Below, piece after piece: positions 51,636-60,911 of a DNA stretch of 64,000 nucleotides. Source of the DNA: Curtobacterium sp. 9128 (GTDB taxonomy: Bacteria > Actinomycetota > Actinomycetes > Actinomycetales > Microbacteriaceae); the NCBI RefSeq assembly GCF_007673775.1, contig NZ_VEAF01000008.1:124001-188000 (forward strand), in the 5' to 3' direction. Both the position numbers and the translations under genes were made by a program. The first letter of the stretch is position 1. Every line of letters starts with the position of its first letter. The notes under the pieces were generated by a model. The model was not told where the DNA came from and did not search any database. It worked only from the letters and a program-made list of their open reading frames with translations.

Positions 51636-52589
51636 ATGGGGGCCCAATTGTACTTTCCGTACTTCTACACCAAACAGTCCGAACGTGATGCGCTCATCGA
51701 CGTCGCACCGCACCTCGGCGGTCTCCAAAGGGTGTTTCCGATCCTCGAGCCGTATACACCGCCGAACGACTTGACGAAGCTTCTCGATACGTTCCTCGCC
51801 GCCGGCGTTCGAACACACTTGGTGGTCAACCCGACCCGCGGGGCGTTCCAGACGCTCAGCGCGCAGGCAGCATTCCCCACGGCAACGGCGCCGTATGTTG
51901 CGCAGCTTAGTCTTGTCATCCCGACGATGCATGTGTTTACGGGCACGACGGCATCGGATGTGTCGGGATTCCTCGCCGCCTACCCAAACCGGGAGGTGGC
52001 GTTCGTTGTGCTCGGCGCAGGCCTTCCCCCGAAGGATTTCGCGACGGCGCTCGGCTCTCGAGTACCGCGGGTCTTCATCAGCCCGGGCGTCAACGTCACC
52101 GACTACCGCACAGGTTTGGCTGGCGTTCCTGTCGTCGCGCTTGAGTCGCGTTTCACGACGGTCACAAATGCTCTTTACCCATCGGAGTCGCCGTTCTGCC
52201 TTGACCCGAAGTCGTACAGCCCAGATGGATTTGGCGATTTTACGATCCTCAACCCGAAGCCGCCGCGATACCCGTCAGGGGGTGGCAACGGCGCAGGTGC
52301 CGTCGCTGTGCATATGACCTTCCAGGACCCAACTTCGAACGAGCTGCGTGTGCAGCACTTCCTCTCCGACGATCGTATCGCCGGTGCCCCGCCCGTCGGT
52401 GTGAAGCTGCTCCAGGCGATAGCACACCTGGACGCCGAGCAGGCCAAGACAACGCCCGGCCGATTCCTTGCCTCGCCGGGGTTCAACACCCTGCACCAGT
52501 TCGGCGTCGACGGCCACGAAACCAATCTCGGGAAGTCGAAACAGCAGCAACTGAGCCACCACGTCTTCACCGTCGCGAAGACCCTCTAA
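51636..52589 (+). CDS. sce7725-family protein
   Basis: A 317-residue protein of the sce7725 family, recognised by its N-terminus AQLYFPYFYTKQSERDALID and by being next to an sce7726-type gene, the usual arrangement. It appears to be an alpha/beta (TIM-barrel-like) protein: alternating strands and helices such as RVFPILEP, THLVVNP, LSLVIPT, REVAFVVLGAG and VFISPGVN. Family function is unknown; the pair is found in variable genome regions. The ATG at 51636 has GGAG seven bases upstream. Confidence 0.75.
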   Translation: MGAQLYFPYFYTKQSERDALIDVAPHLGGLQRVFPILEPYTPPNDLTKLLDTFLAAGVRTHLVVNPTRGAFQTLSAQAAFPTATAPYVAQLSLVIPTMHVFTGTTASDVSGFLAAYPNREVAFVVLGAGLPPKDFATALGSRVPRVFISPGVNVTDYRTGLAGVPVVALESRFTTVTNALYPSESPFCLDPKSYSPDGFGDFTILNPKPPRYPSGGGNGAGAVAVHMTFQDPTSNELRVQHFLSDDRIAGAPPVGVKLLQAIAHLDAEQAKTTPGRFLASPGFNTLHQFGVDGHETNLGKSKQQQLSHHVFTVAKTL

Positions 52590-52823
52590 TTCACCGGCAC
52601 CCGAACAGCATGGCTCGGTGACGACGGCACCAGTGCCGACTTTGCAGGACCCGCCACTCTGGACATCTCCGCTGCCGGCGAGTGCGGCTGCGACGTGACG
52701 ATGAGTGCCCGGGACGGTTCTGTGGGCTCGGTCCACGAAGGGTGGCGCGCGTGCACCTTGAAAGGCGCCGTCGTGGTCGGGAGAACGCCGCTGCCAGAAG
52801 CCCCTCAAGCGGCGACTGTCTAG
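52590..52823 (+). pseudogene. Open frame of 77 codons after sce7725 stop, start missing
   Basis: Directly after the TAA of the sce7725-type gene, the same frame stays open for 77 codons. It reads FTGTRTAWLGDDGTSADFAG, PATLDISAAGECGCDV and GWRACTLKGAVVVGRTPLPE, with GC-rich third positions. There is no plausible start codon near its beginning. It may be the 3' remnant of a separate gene or a former C-terminal extension of sce7725. Chance cannot be excluded. Confidence 0.35.
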
Positions 52824-53167
52824 GAGCGCAGACAAGTCCCGACCTGCGCTCTGTACACCGCGTCCGACTGTCAGAGGGCAGCGCCGAACATCGTTCCGCG
52901 GACGAGCCCGACAACATAGACGGGCACACTGCGCTGCCCGCCATTCTCACCGCCCGACACCCGTTCTCGTGGTTCGATGATGTCGAACCGAGCGGGCCGG
53001 GCTACCTCATGTCCTTGCGCACCGGTCCGTGACGGAAGCGCTTCCCGAGACCGCGACAGGCTCGCGGCACACCCCACGCGAGTACGGATTGCCCCGTGCG
53101 TCGCCGCGCGCATGATGCTGAGTGTTCCTAAACTGATGTCGATGTGCAGGGCAGTCGGTGAGGCTTC
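52824..53167. other. Gene-free leader of the GAF-TM/Panacea operon
   Basis: About 340 bases with no convincing gene. TAAACT at 53129-53134 is a possible -10 for the operon; no -35 or operator was recognised. Confidence 0.4.
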
Positions 53168-54067
53168 GTGAGCGGCGTCCAGCCGACGGCGAACACCACT
53201 GACGTGAACCCGTTGCGGACCATCGGACGGTGGATGCGCGACAGTCCGTGGCTGCACCCCACACTCACGTACAGCGGCACCGTCATTCTGGGCGTTGGTG
53301 GCTTGGTGAAGTCGGCGGAGCCTGCGTGGGAGAACTGGACCGGTTCGTACATCGCAGCCTTCATCGTCGGTACCGCCACGACGTTGACAGGGTTCGTCCT
53401 CGGCCGGCTCGCGGCGCGACAGCAAGCAAAGCTTGGTGAGGACCTCATCGCCGTGCGGAAGAAGAACCAGCAACTCCTTAGCGACAACGACGTGCTCACC
53501 CAAGTCGTCGAAGATGCGAAAAATATTACTGACGAGGTGATGCGCTCGGCCGCCACCGCGCACGGCCTCGCAGCAGAAGACCGCGTCACGGTGTATCGCC
53601 TCGACGCCGGCGAACTCGCCGTGGTGTGCCGCTGGAGCGGGAACCAGGTGTACCGCACCATCTCGGAGGAGACACGCGAGCGCCGGTACGACTTTGATTT
53701 CGGTCTCATCGGTCTCGTGGCGCAGACGAACCGCCGCATATCCGTCGATGGGGCGCCGCCACAGAAGAACCGGCAACAGTACAACGGGTGGCATCGAGTC
53801 CACGGCGGTGGTCTGATCGGCAGAGAAGTGGAAGGACTGGGCATGAAATCGCGTTGTTACGATGTGGTACCGCTGACCGATGATCGCAACGAGCCTGTCG
53901 GTGTTGTCGCCGTCGAATCCACCGAAGCAAAATCCCCCGCCATCAGTCACCTCGGCGATGAGATCGAGTTGAAGGGCGGCACAGCGGCAGCGCTGCGCGG
54001 ACTGATCGCGTTGAACAACCCCATCGAAGCGCGGCCCGACGACGACGAGGAGGAGGTGACAACATGA
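53168..54067 (+). CDS. Two-TM protein with cytoplasmic GAF-like domain
   Basis: A 299-residue protein. Two membrane helices lie at about residues 32-50 and 62-84, a charged coiled coil (LGEDLIAVRKKNQQLLSDND) at about 88-118, and a GAF-like domain at about 120-285. The domain shows DRVTVYRLDAGELAVVCRWS, FGLIGLVAQTNRRISV and YDVVPLTDDRNEPVGVVAVE. GAF domains bind small ligands such as cyclic nucleotides. Its stop overlaps the start of the Panacea-domain gene (ATGA), so it is the likely toxin or effector of a toxin-antitoxin-like pair. The GTG start has GGTGAGG four bases upstream. An AT-rich patch (AAAAATATTACTGACG at 53519) suggests foreign origin. Confidence 0.7.
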   Translation: MSGVQPTANTTDVNPLRTIGRWMRDSPWLHPTLTYSGTVILGVGGLVKSAEPAWENWTGSYIAAFIVGTATTLTGFVLGRLAARQQAKLGEDLIAVRKKNQQLLSDNDVLTQVVEDAKNITDEVMRSAATAHGLAAEDRVTVYRLDAGELAVVCRWSGNQVYRTISEETRERRYDFDFGLIGLVAQTNRRISVDGAPPQKNRQQYNGWHRVHGGGLIGREVEGLGMKSRCYDVVPLTDDRNEPVGVVAVESTEAKSPAISHLGDEIELKGGTAAALRGLIALNNPIEARPDDDEEEVTT

Positions 54068-55008
54068 CCCAGCAACAGCATCTCGCAGACATCGTCGCGT
54101 ACCTCTGCGCCCGCTACCCGCACAAATCCGAACTTTCCAACGCACGACTGACGAAGCTGGTGTACCTCGCGGACTGGCGGTCCGTGCAAGACTCCGGCCG
54201 GCAGATCACTGACATCGACTGGGTGTTCAACCACTACGGCCCCTGGGTGCCTGACGTGGTCAACGTCGCGGACCACGACTCGCGGTTCGGTGTCGAGACG
54301 GGTGTCAACGCGTACGGGTCACCGCGAAAGACCATCGTGCTCAAGCCGGAAGCGGCCCGCGACGCCGCCAACCGCGTCGACGTTCGTACCGCGACGATCC
54401 TGGACCTGGTCATCGCTGAGACCCGTGGCATGTACTTCAACCCGTTCATCCGCTACGTCTACGCGACGCTGCCAGTGCGGATCACTGCGAAGGGCAGTTT
54501 CCTCCCACTTGCCGACATCCGGAACGAGCACCCCGAATCGCAGGTCCCGCTCCCTCGAGCGGTCCTAACAGGGGTGCTCAGCGCCGAGGACTACACGGCG
54601 GTGCGAACTGAACTGTCTCAGATCACCGCCGAACGTCTCCTTGACCCTGCGTGGGGCGACCGCACCGACCCGCCGCTCACAAACCTTCCACCCCTTGCTG
54701 GGCTTCGAGTTCGGCGGGTGAGCCTGTGGCCTGACCTCGTCGTCGAACCCCACCGGCAGGACCTTGTCATCTCAGCAGTGGCGCTGTGCGCAGCTGACGC
54801 AGAAGTTGCTCCCAGATCACCCACACCGGTCGGATTTCAGGCAAACGCTGACGACTCCACCCCGACAGTCACCGCCTTGACTACCAACCTTCTCACCACG
54901 ATCCACGCTTCAGTGACGCTGCCGCTCCGCGCCGGGACGATGAAGCTGACCAGCATCCGGTTCGCAGCACCCACAGCCTCCACGGAGCCGGCAACCGAGC
55001 ACGTATAG
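54064..55008 (+). CDS. Panacea (SocA/DUF4065) domain protein, putative antitoxin
   Basis: A 314-residue protein. The N-terminal 130 residues carry the Panacea/SocA signature: LTKLVYLADW (29-38), then DWVFNHYGPWVPDV (about 52-65) and a helix LDLVIAETRG. Family knowledge: Panacea domains act as adaptable antitoxins that neutralise diverse neighbouring toxins, including membrane-active ones, and SocA is a proteolytic adaptor antitoxin. The C-terminal 180 residues have no recognised domain and may determine partner specificity. Toxin-first order and four-base overlap with the GAF-TM gene fit a PanAT-like unit. Confidence 0.75.
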   Translation: MTQQQHLADIVAYLCARYPHKSELSNARLTKLVYLADWRSVQDSGRQITDIDWVFNHYGPWVPDVVNVADHDSRFGVETGVNAYGSPRKTIVLKPEAARDAANRVDVRTATILDLVIAETRGMYFNPFIRYVYATLPVRITAKGSFLPLADIRNEHPESQVPLPRAVLTGVLSAEDYTAVRTELSQITAERLLDPAWGDRTDPPLTNLPPLAGLRVRRVSLWPDLVVEPHRQDLVISAVALCAADAEVAPRSPTPVGFQANADDSTPTVTALTTNLLTTIHASVTLPLRAGTMKLTSIRFAAPTASTEPATEHV

Positions 55009-55017
55009 TCGACAAAA

Positions 55018-55025
55018 CGGAGGTG
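55018..55025 (+). promoter_or_regulatory. Near-perfect Shine-Dalgarno of the small orphan gene
   Basis: CGGAGGTG lies seven bases before the ATG at 55033, among the strongest ribosome-binding sites in the window. A TATAGT at 55004-55009, overlapping the Panacea stop, may be a separate -10. Confidence 0.55.
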
Positions 55026-55032
55026 ATGCATC

Positions 55033-55260
55033 ATGCAGACACACGCACACACCGGTGTGTACATGCAACCCGCGGGGACCTCAGGCCGCTTATGGGACGT
55101 ATGGACCTCGCCTGAGGCGACCGAAGCGCTGGACGGCTGGCTCGGCTTCGTCGAACTCAACACTGCAGGGTATGTCAGTCAAGATCCCGGCCGTCGGCCT
55201 CACGGCCCGTTCCCCTCGCCCGAAGAAGCAGCGGAAGCGCTGAACGACCAATCTGGCTGA
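55033..55260 (+). CDS. Small orphan protein (75 aa) in defence island
   Basis: An acidic 75-residue protein with Trp-rich middle (GRLWDVWTSPEATEALDGWL) and no membrane segment. No family was recognised. The strong ribosome-binding site and placement 24 bases after the Panacea gene indicate real expression, possibly as a third operon member. Confidence 0.55.
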   Translation: MQTHAHTGVYMQPAGTSGRLWDVWTSPEATEALDGWLGFVELNTAGYVSQDPGRRPHGPFPSPEEAAEALNDQSG

Positions 55261-55367
55261 CCTCTGCGCACAGTACGGAGCTGCAGCGTGAGGCAGAATG
55301 CTCGGCGCTAGCACAATCAGCGGTAGCGGATGAGGGAAGCTGGTACTTCATCCGGAAGGAGCCGTTC

Positions 55368-55715
55368 ATGGCGCAGAAAGTCACCACCAACCTCGTCGAC
55401 GATCTGACCGGCGACGTCACCGAAGCGGGAGCAGACCGCACCGTTCAGTTCTCGTTCGACGTCGCAACCTACGACATCGACCTCTCAGACACGAACATCG
55501 ACGCATTGCGGGGAAGCCTTTCCGACTACGTCGCTGCCGCACGAAAGACATCCAGCCGGACCGCGCGAAGCAGCCTCGAAACCCCCGCAAAGGGATGCGA
55601 CAACTTTGACGTGCCCGCGAAGATCCGCGCATGGGCTGGAAAGAACGGCCACGAAGTCGCCGCACGCGGTCGCATCAGCCCGCAAGTCCGCGACGCATAC
55701 GCCGCCGCAAACTGA
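55368..55715 (+). CDS. lsr2: Lsr2-family nucleoid protein / xenogeneic silencer
   Basis: A 115-residue Lsr2 homologue. The N-terminal dimerisation domain (MAQKVTTNLVDDLTGDVTEA, FSFDVATYDIDLSDTN) is followed by a basic linker and the C-terminal DNA-binding helices IRAWAGKNGHEVAARGRISP, QVRDAYAAAN, including the R-G-R minor-groove clamp. Lsr2 coats AT-rich foreign DNA in actinobacteria and represses it. This copy lies within an island of atypical genes and may be its own silencer rather than the housekeeping copy. The ATG follows GGAAGGAG. Confidence 0.9.
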   Translation: MAQKVTTNLVDDLTGDVTEAGADRTVQFSFDVATYDIDLSDTNIDALRGSLSDYVAAARKTSSRTARSSLETPAKGCDNFDVPAKIRAWAGKNGHEVAARGRISPQVRDAYAAAN

Positions 55716-56552
55716 CCAGGACCCGTCGAACTGGCGGCGTACCCGACGCCGCTGGTTCGACGCCCTCTATCGGAGCGCCAACGTAGTTCAAGGTCGAAGC
55801 GTTCGAGCGACAAGGTGCTCCTTGATCCGCTGACACCTAGACCCTATAACGGTTGTAATTTGAGTCCGTTCCGCCCGACATCCCAAGTCCGTCGGCCGAG
55901 CCCCAACGTAACCGCGATCTACAGAACAGTTCACTTCTGAACACATTGCGGAGCCGTATCCGTCAGTTTCGCTTATCTGAGCTCAGACGCCCGTGGTGAA
56001 TACGTCGCTTCGGGCATCCGTCAGTTAGACAGACAAGAACTACTCGCTCCCAGCACCTAACTGGGAATGTAAGACAACGCCGAGCGACAACTCAAGCTTT
56101 GCGATCGTTGCGAGATCGGGCCACACACGGCCGGCAACTGCCGTCCATCGTGGAATGGTGCAGGTCCGCTCCCTCAGCGACCGAGCGGATCGACCGGTCC
56201 CCCACCACATCGATCAGACGCAGCACCCACAAAACCGTGCGTACTCCCCCAACGCATCGTCACTACGCGACCACGACCACGGCCACGGCCACGGCGCGAG
56301 ATCCACCGGCCGCGCGCGAACAGTTCGCCCCACTCTCCCGCCTCCAATCCGACAACTACCGCATGCCACGGAATGACGCACCGCCCCCGTCGAAGCGGCA
56401 ACCGCGTGGAGGACCGCTTACACGAAAAAAACTGACCAACTAACGACCGCCATGGCCAACCCCAGAATCACGTGGCCAACTACCCGCACACAAAGGCCAA
56501 CTAGAAGGGGAGCGGGTCAGCCAGCGGGGCGTCCCCATGAGTCAGACCAAGC
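55716..56552. other. Gene-free, AT-richer right edge of the island
   Basis: About 840 bases without a convincing gene. The composition is visibly less GC-rich than the flanks, as in CTATAACGGTTGTAATTTGA near 55850 and a GAAAAAAACTGACC patch near 56420. It contains a GTTCA-CTTC-TGAAC dyad near 55930, two copies of ATCCGTCAGTT about 60 bases apart, and three GGCCAAC words near 56455-56500. No tRNA or attachment site could be identified. Confidence 0.5.
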
Positions 56553-57650
<1,098 letters not shown>

Positions 57651-59804
57651 TCAGAGCATGCAGCTGACGCAGCCCTCGACCTCGGTGCCCTCGAGGGCGA
57701 GCTGGCGCAGACGGATGTAGTAGATCGTCTTGATGCCCTTGCGCCATGCGTAGATCTGCGCCTTGTTGATGTCGCGCGTGGTGGCGGTGTCCTTGAAGAA
57801 CAGCGTCAGGGACAGGCCCTGGTCCACGTGCTGCGTCGCCGCGGCGTACGTGTCGATGATCTTCTCCGGGCCGATCTCGTACGCGTCCTGGTAGTAGTCC
57901 AGGTTGTCGTTCGTCATGAACGGCGCCGGGTAGTAGACGCGGCCGAGCTTGCCTTCCTTGCGGATCTCGATCTTCGACGCGATCGGGTGGATCGACGACG
58001 TCGAGTGGTTGATGTACGAGATCGAACCGGTCGGCGGGACGGCCTGCAGGTTCTGGTTGTAGATGCCGTGCTCCTGGATGGACGCCTTCAGCGCCTTCCA
58101 GTCGTCCTGCGTCGGGATGGCGATGTTCGCGTTGTCGAACAGCGACGCGACACGGGCGGTCGCCGGCGTCCAGGCCTGGTCGGTGTACTTGTCGAAGAAC
58201 TCGCCCGACGCATACTTCGAGTCGCGGAAGCCGTCGAAGGTCTCCCCCGTCTCGATCGCGATGTTGTTCGAGGCGCGCAGGGCGTGGAACAGCACCGTGT
58301 AGAAGTAGATGTTCGTGAAGTCGATGCCCTCGTCGGAGCCGTAGTAGACGCGCTCACGAGCCAGGTACCCGTGCAGGTTCATCTGGCCGAGGCCGATCGC
58401 GTGCGACTTGTCGTTGCCGTCCTCGACGGAGCGGACCGAGGAGATGTGCGACATCTGCGAGACCGAGGTGAGGCCACGGATGGCCGTCTCGATGGTCTTG
58501 CCGAAGTCCGGCGAGTCCATCGTCAGCGCGATGTTCAGCGAGCCGAGGTTGCAGGAGATGTCCTTGCCGATCTCCTTGTAGGAGAGGTCCTCGTTGAAGG
58601 TGGTCGGCGTGTTGACCTGCAGGATCTCCGAGCACAGGTTGGACATGTTGATCCGGCCCTTGATCGGGTTGGCCTTGTTCACCGTGTCCTCGAACACGAT
58701 GTACGGGTAGCCCGACTCGAACTGGATCTCGGCGATCGTGGTGAAGAAGTCGCGCGCCTTGATCTTCGTCTTCTTGATGCGCGAGTCGTCGACCATCGCA
58801 CGGTAGTTCTCGGAGATCGGGACATCGCCGAACGGGACGCCGTAGACCTTCTCGACGTCGTACGGCGAGAAGAGGTACATGTCCTCGTTGTTCTTCGCGA
58901 GCTCGAACGTGATGTCCGGCACGACGACGCCGAGGGACAGCGTCTTGATGCGGATCTTCTCGTCGGCGTTCTCGCGCTTGGTGTCGAGGAACTTCATGAT
59001 GTCCGGGTGGTGCGCGGACAGGTACACCGCACCGGCACCCTGACGGGCACCGAGCTGGTTGGCGTACGAGAAGGAGTCCTCCAGCAGCTTCATCACGGGG
59101 ATGATGCCCGAGGACTGGTTCTCGATCTGCTTGATCGGGGCGCCGGCCTCGCGGATGTTGGAGAGCAGCAGGGCCACGCCGCCGCCGCGCTTGGAGAGCT
59201 GCAGCGAGGAGTTGATGCCGCGCGAGATCGACTCCATGTTGTCCTCGATGCGGAGGAGGAAGCAGGAGACGAGCTCGCCGCGCTGGGCCTTCGCCGTGTT
59301 GAGGAAGGTGGGGGTCGCGGGCTGGAAGCGGCCGGCGATGATCTCCTCGACGAGGTCGATCGCGAGCTGCTCGTTGCCCTGCGCCAGGCCGAGGGCGGTC
59401 ATCACGACGCGATCCTCGAAGCGCTCGAGGTAGCGCTTGCCGTCGAACGTCTTGAGCGTGTAGCTCGTGTAGTACTTGAACGCACCGAGGAAGGTCTGGA
59501 ACCGGAACTTCTTCGAGTAGGCGAGGTCGTTGAGCTTCTGGATGAAGTCGAGCGAGTACTGCTCGATCGTCGCCGCTTCGTAGTACTCGTTCTCGACCAG
59601 GTAGTCCAGACGCTCCTTCAAGTTGTGGAAGAAGACGGTGTTCTGGTTGACGTGCTGCAGGAAGAACTGCTTGGCGGCTTCACGGTCCTTGTCGAACTGG
59701 ATGTTGCCGTCCGCGTCGTAGAGGTTGAGCATCGCGTTGAGGGAGTGGTAGTCCATCCCCGTCGTCGGCGACGTCAGATCGACGTCTGCAACTGCTGCGT
59801 CCAA
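57651..59804 (-). CDS. nrdE: Class Ib ribonucleotide reductase alpha subunit
   Basis: A 717-residue catalytic subunit that reduces ribonucleoside diphosphates. Key cysteines are in GELVSCFL (first redox Cys), SNLCSEI (thiyl radical Cys) and the C-terminal CVSCML pair that is re-reduced by Nrd[13 protein letters not shown] is part of the active site. It lacks the N-terminal ATP cone of class Ia enzymes, as expected. The TTG at 59804 overlaps nrdI by 31 bases; an ATG at 59756 ([10 protein letters not shown]) would leave a 17-base gap and is a serious alternative start. Confidence 0.95.
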   Translation of the reverse strand: MDAAVADVDLTSPTTGMDYHSLNAMLNLYDADGNIQFDKDREAAKQFFLQHVNQNTVFFHNLKERLDYLVENEYYEAATIEQYSLDFIQKLNDLAYSKKFRFQTFLGAFKYYTSYTLKTFDGKRYLERFEDRVVMTALGLAQGNEQLAIDLVEEIIAGRFQPATPTFLNTAKAQRGELVSCFLLRIEDNMESISRGINSSLQLSKRGGGVALLLSNIREAGAPIKQIENQSSGIIPVMKLLEDSFSYANQLGARQGAGAVYLSAHHPDIMKFLDTKRENADEKIRIKTLSLGVVVPDITFELAKNNEDMYLFSPYDVEKVYGVPFGDVPISENYRAMVDDSRIKKTKIKARDFFTTIAEIQFESGYPYIVFEDTVNKANPIKGRINMSNLCSEILQVNTPTTFNEDLSYKEIGKDISCNLGSLNIALTMDSPDFGKTIETAIRGLTSVSQMSHISSVRSVEDGNDKSHAIGLGQMNLHGYLARERVYYGSDEGIDFTNIYFYTVLFHALRASNNIAIETGETFDGFRDSKYASGEFFDKYTDQAWTPATARVASLFDNANIAIPTQDDWKALKASIQEHGIYNQNLQAVPPTGSISYINHSTSSIHPIASKIEIRKEGKLGRVYYPAPFMTNDNLDYYQDAYEIGPEKIIDTYAAATQHVDQGLSLTLFFKDTATTRDINKAQIYAWRKGIKTIYYIRLRQLALEGTEVEGCVSCML

Positions 59805-60190
59805 AATGCATCCAATCCTGAGTTGACCGCCTGCACGTCGTCAGGCGTTCCGAAGAGTTCGAATCGATAGAGCACGGGGACGTGGCACTTCCGTGCGATG
59901 ACGTCCCCGGCGAGGCCGTACGCCTCGCCGAAGTTCGTGTTGCCGCCGACGATGACACCCCGGATCAGCGACCGGTTGTGTTCGTCGTTGAGGAACTTGA
60001 TGACCTGCTTGGGCACCGCGCCCTCCCCGTTGCCGCCACCGTAGGTGGGCAGCACGAGGACGTACGGTTCGTCCACGTGGAGGAACGGTTCGCCCGGGTA
60101 GAGCGGGATCCGGTCCGCGTCGCGGCCGAGCTTCTCGATGAAGCGTGCGGTGTACCCGGACACGCTCGAGAAGTAGACGAGACGGCTCAT
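59774..60190 (-). CDS. nrdI: Ribonucleotide reductase flavodoxin NrdI
   Basis: A 138-residue FMN protein that delivers oxidant to assemble the NrdF manganese-tyrosyl cofactor. It begins [19 protein letters not shown], the NrdI FMN phosphate loop; [16 protein letters not shown] and [13 protein letters not shown] are the other flavin loops. The length is typical. The ATG at 60190 lies 100 bases downstream of nrdH. Confidence 0.95.
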   Translation of the reverse strand: MSRLVYFSSVSGYTARFIEKLGRDADRIPLYPGEPFLHVDEPYVLVLPTYGGGNGEGAVPKQVIKFLNDEHNRSLIRGVIVGGNTNFGEAYGLAGDVIARKCHVPVLYRFELFGTPDDVQAVNSGLDAFWTQQLQTSI

Positions 60191-60289
60191 GGTGCGCTCC
60201 TCGTGGAAGGTGCGTGACTGACGGACCGGACGGTGTCCGGCGGCGGCGACCCGGGCCTCCTGATCGAGTCCGGGCCGACCGCCGTCCGA

Positions 60290-60523
60290 CTACGCCAGTT
60301 CGGCGCTGAGGGTCGCGATCTTGTCGGGGCGGAAGCCCGACCAGTGGTCGTCGTCGGTGACGACGACGGGGGCCTGCAGGTAGCCGAGGCTCTTGACGTG
60401 CTCGAGTGCCGCTTCGTCGGTGGAGACGTCGTGCACTTCGTACTGGATGCCCTTGTTGTCGAGGGCACGGTACGTGGCCGTGCACTGGACGCAGGACGGC
60501 TTGGTGTAGACGGTGACGGCCAT
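60290..60523 (-). CDS. nrdH: Glutaredoxin-like NrdH redoxin
   Basis: A 77-residue redoxin that passes electrons from thioredoxin reductase to NrdE. The redox motif is CVQC at residues 11-14, and the WSGFRPDKI sequence near the C-terminus is the NrdH hallmark. It is the first gene of the operon, which reads in order H, I, E, F. The ATG follows GGGGAGAAC. Confidence 0.95.
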   Translation of the reverse strand: MAVTVYTKPSCVQCTATYRALDNKGIQYEVHDVSTDEAALEHVKSLGYLQAPVVVTDDDHWSGFRPDKIATLSAELA

Positions 60524-60619
60524 GTTCTCCCCTGGTTCTTGCTGGTTGTGTCGTGCTGTGGAGGTGGTGCTGATGCCTGTGCGCAGACGTGTCCGGGAAG
60601 GGGCCGCTGCGATGACTCC

Positions 60620-60635
60620 ACACTACATCTAGTGG
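60620..60635. promoter_or_regulatory. NrdR box 1
   Basis: ACACTACATCTAGTGG matches the 16-bp NrdR consensus pattern (ACACT...AGTGT-like). It sits about 100 bases before nrdH. NrdR represses ribonucleotide reductase genes according to the ATP/dATP ratio. Confidence 0.7.
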
Positions 60636-60651
60636 GTGGCCGCGACACCGA

Positions 60652-60667
60652 CCACTAGAGGAAGTGT
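60652..60667. promoter_or_regulatory. NrdR box 2
   Basis: CCACTAGAGGAAGTGT begins 32 bases from box 1, the three-turn spacing usual for paired NrdR boxes. Confidence 0.65.
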
Positions 60668-60762
60668 TACAGCCGTGTAGTTCTCCACAAGCTCCTCCAC
60701 AGTGTGAACAGCTCGGAGAGGCCCGTGATTCCGCCAGTCTGCGGCCGACCACCGACACTTCC

Positions 60763-60798
60763 CCACACCGGTGGACAGCAGCGATCCACATGTGTGGA
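60763..60798. promoter_or_regulatory. Dyads upstream of the MFS gene
   Basis: CCAC-ACCG-GTGG (60763-60774) and TCCACA-TG-TGTGGA (60785-60798) lie between the NrdR boxes and the MFS gene. They are plausible operators of an unidentified regulator. Confidence 0.4.
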
Positions 60799-60899
60799 AT
60801 CAGCGCGTCGGCGTGTCGCGACCGGACCGGAACCGGGGTCGTCAGACACGCCTCCCCCGGACGGGTGACAGGGGAACCGCGGGCTCTCCGTCCGCTCCG

Positions 60900-60905
60900 T
60901 ACACT
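60900..60905 (+). promoter_or_regulatory. -10 hexamer of leaderless promoter
   Basis: TACACT ends six bases before the GTG at 60912; the same hexamer and spacing occur at 6247. Confidence 0.5.
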
Positions 60906-60911
60906 CGTGCT

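Noticed and set aside
56099-56443. Plus-strand frame of 114 codons in the gene-free block
   Set aside because: Thr/Arg/Pro low complexity, no ribosome-binding site or -10, and no domain-like pattern; probably chance.
55716-56552. tRNA or attachment site at the island edge
   Set aside because: No cloverleaf with a T-loop GTTCGAATC-type motif was found, and no matching direct repeat at the left edge was identified.
60660-60800. DnaA boxes or replication origin
   Set aside because: Several TCCACA words are present, but no full TTATCCACA match and no dnaA or dnaN neighbour.
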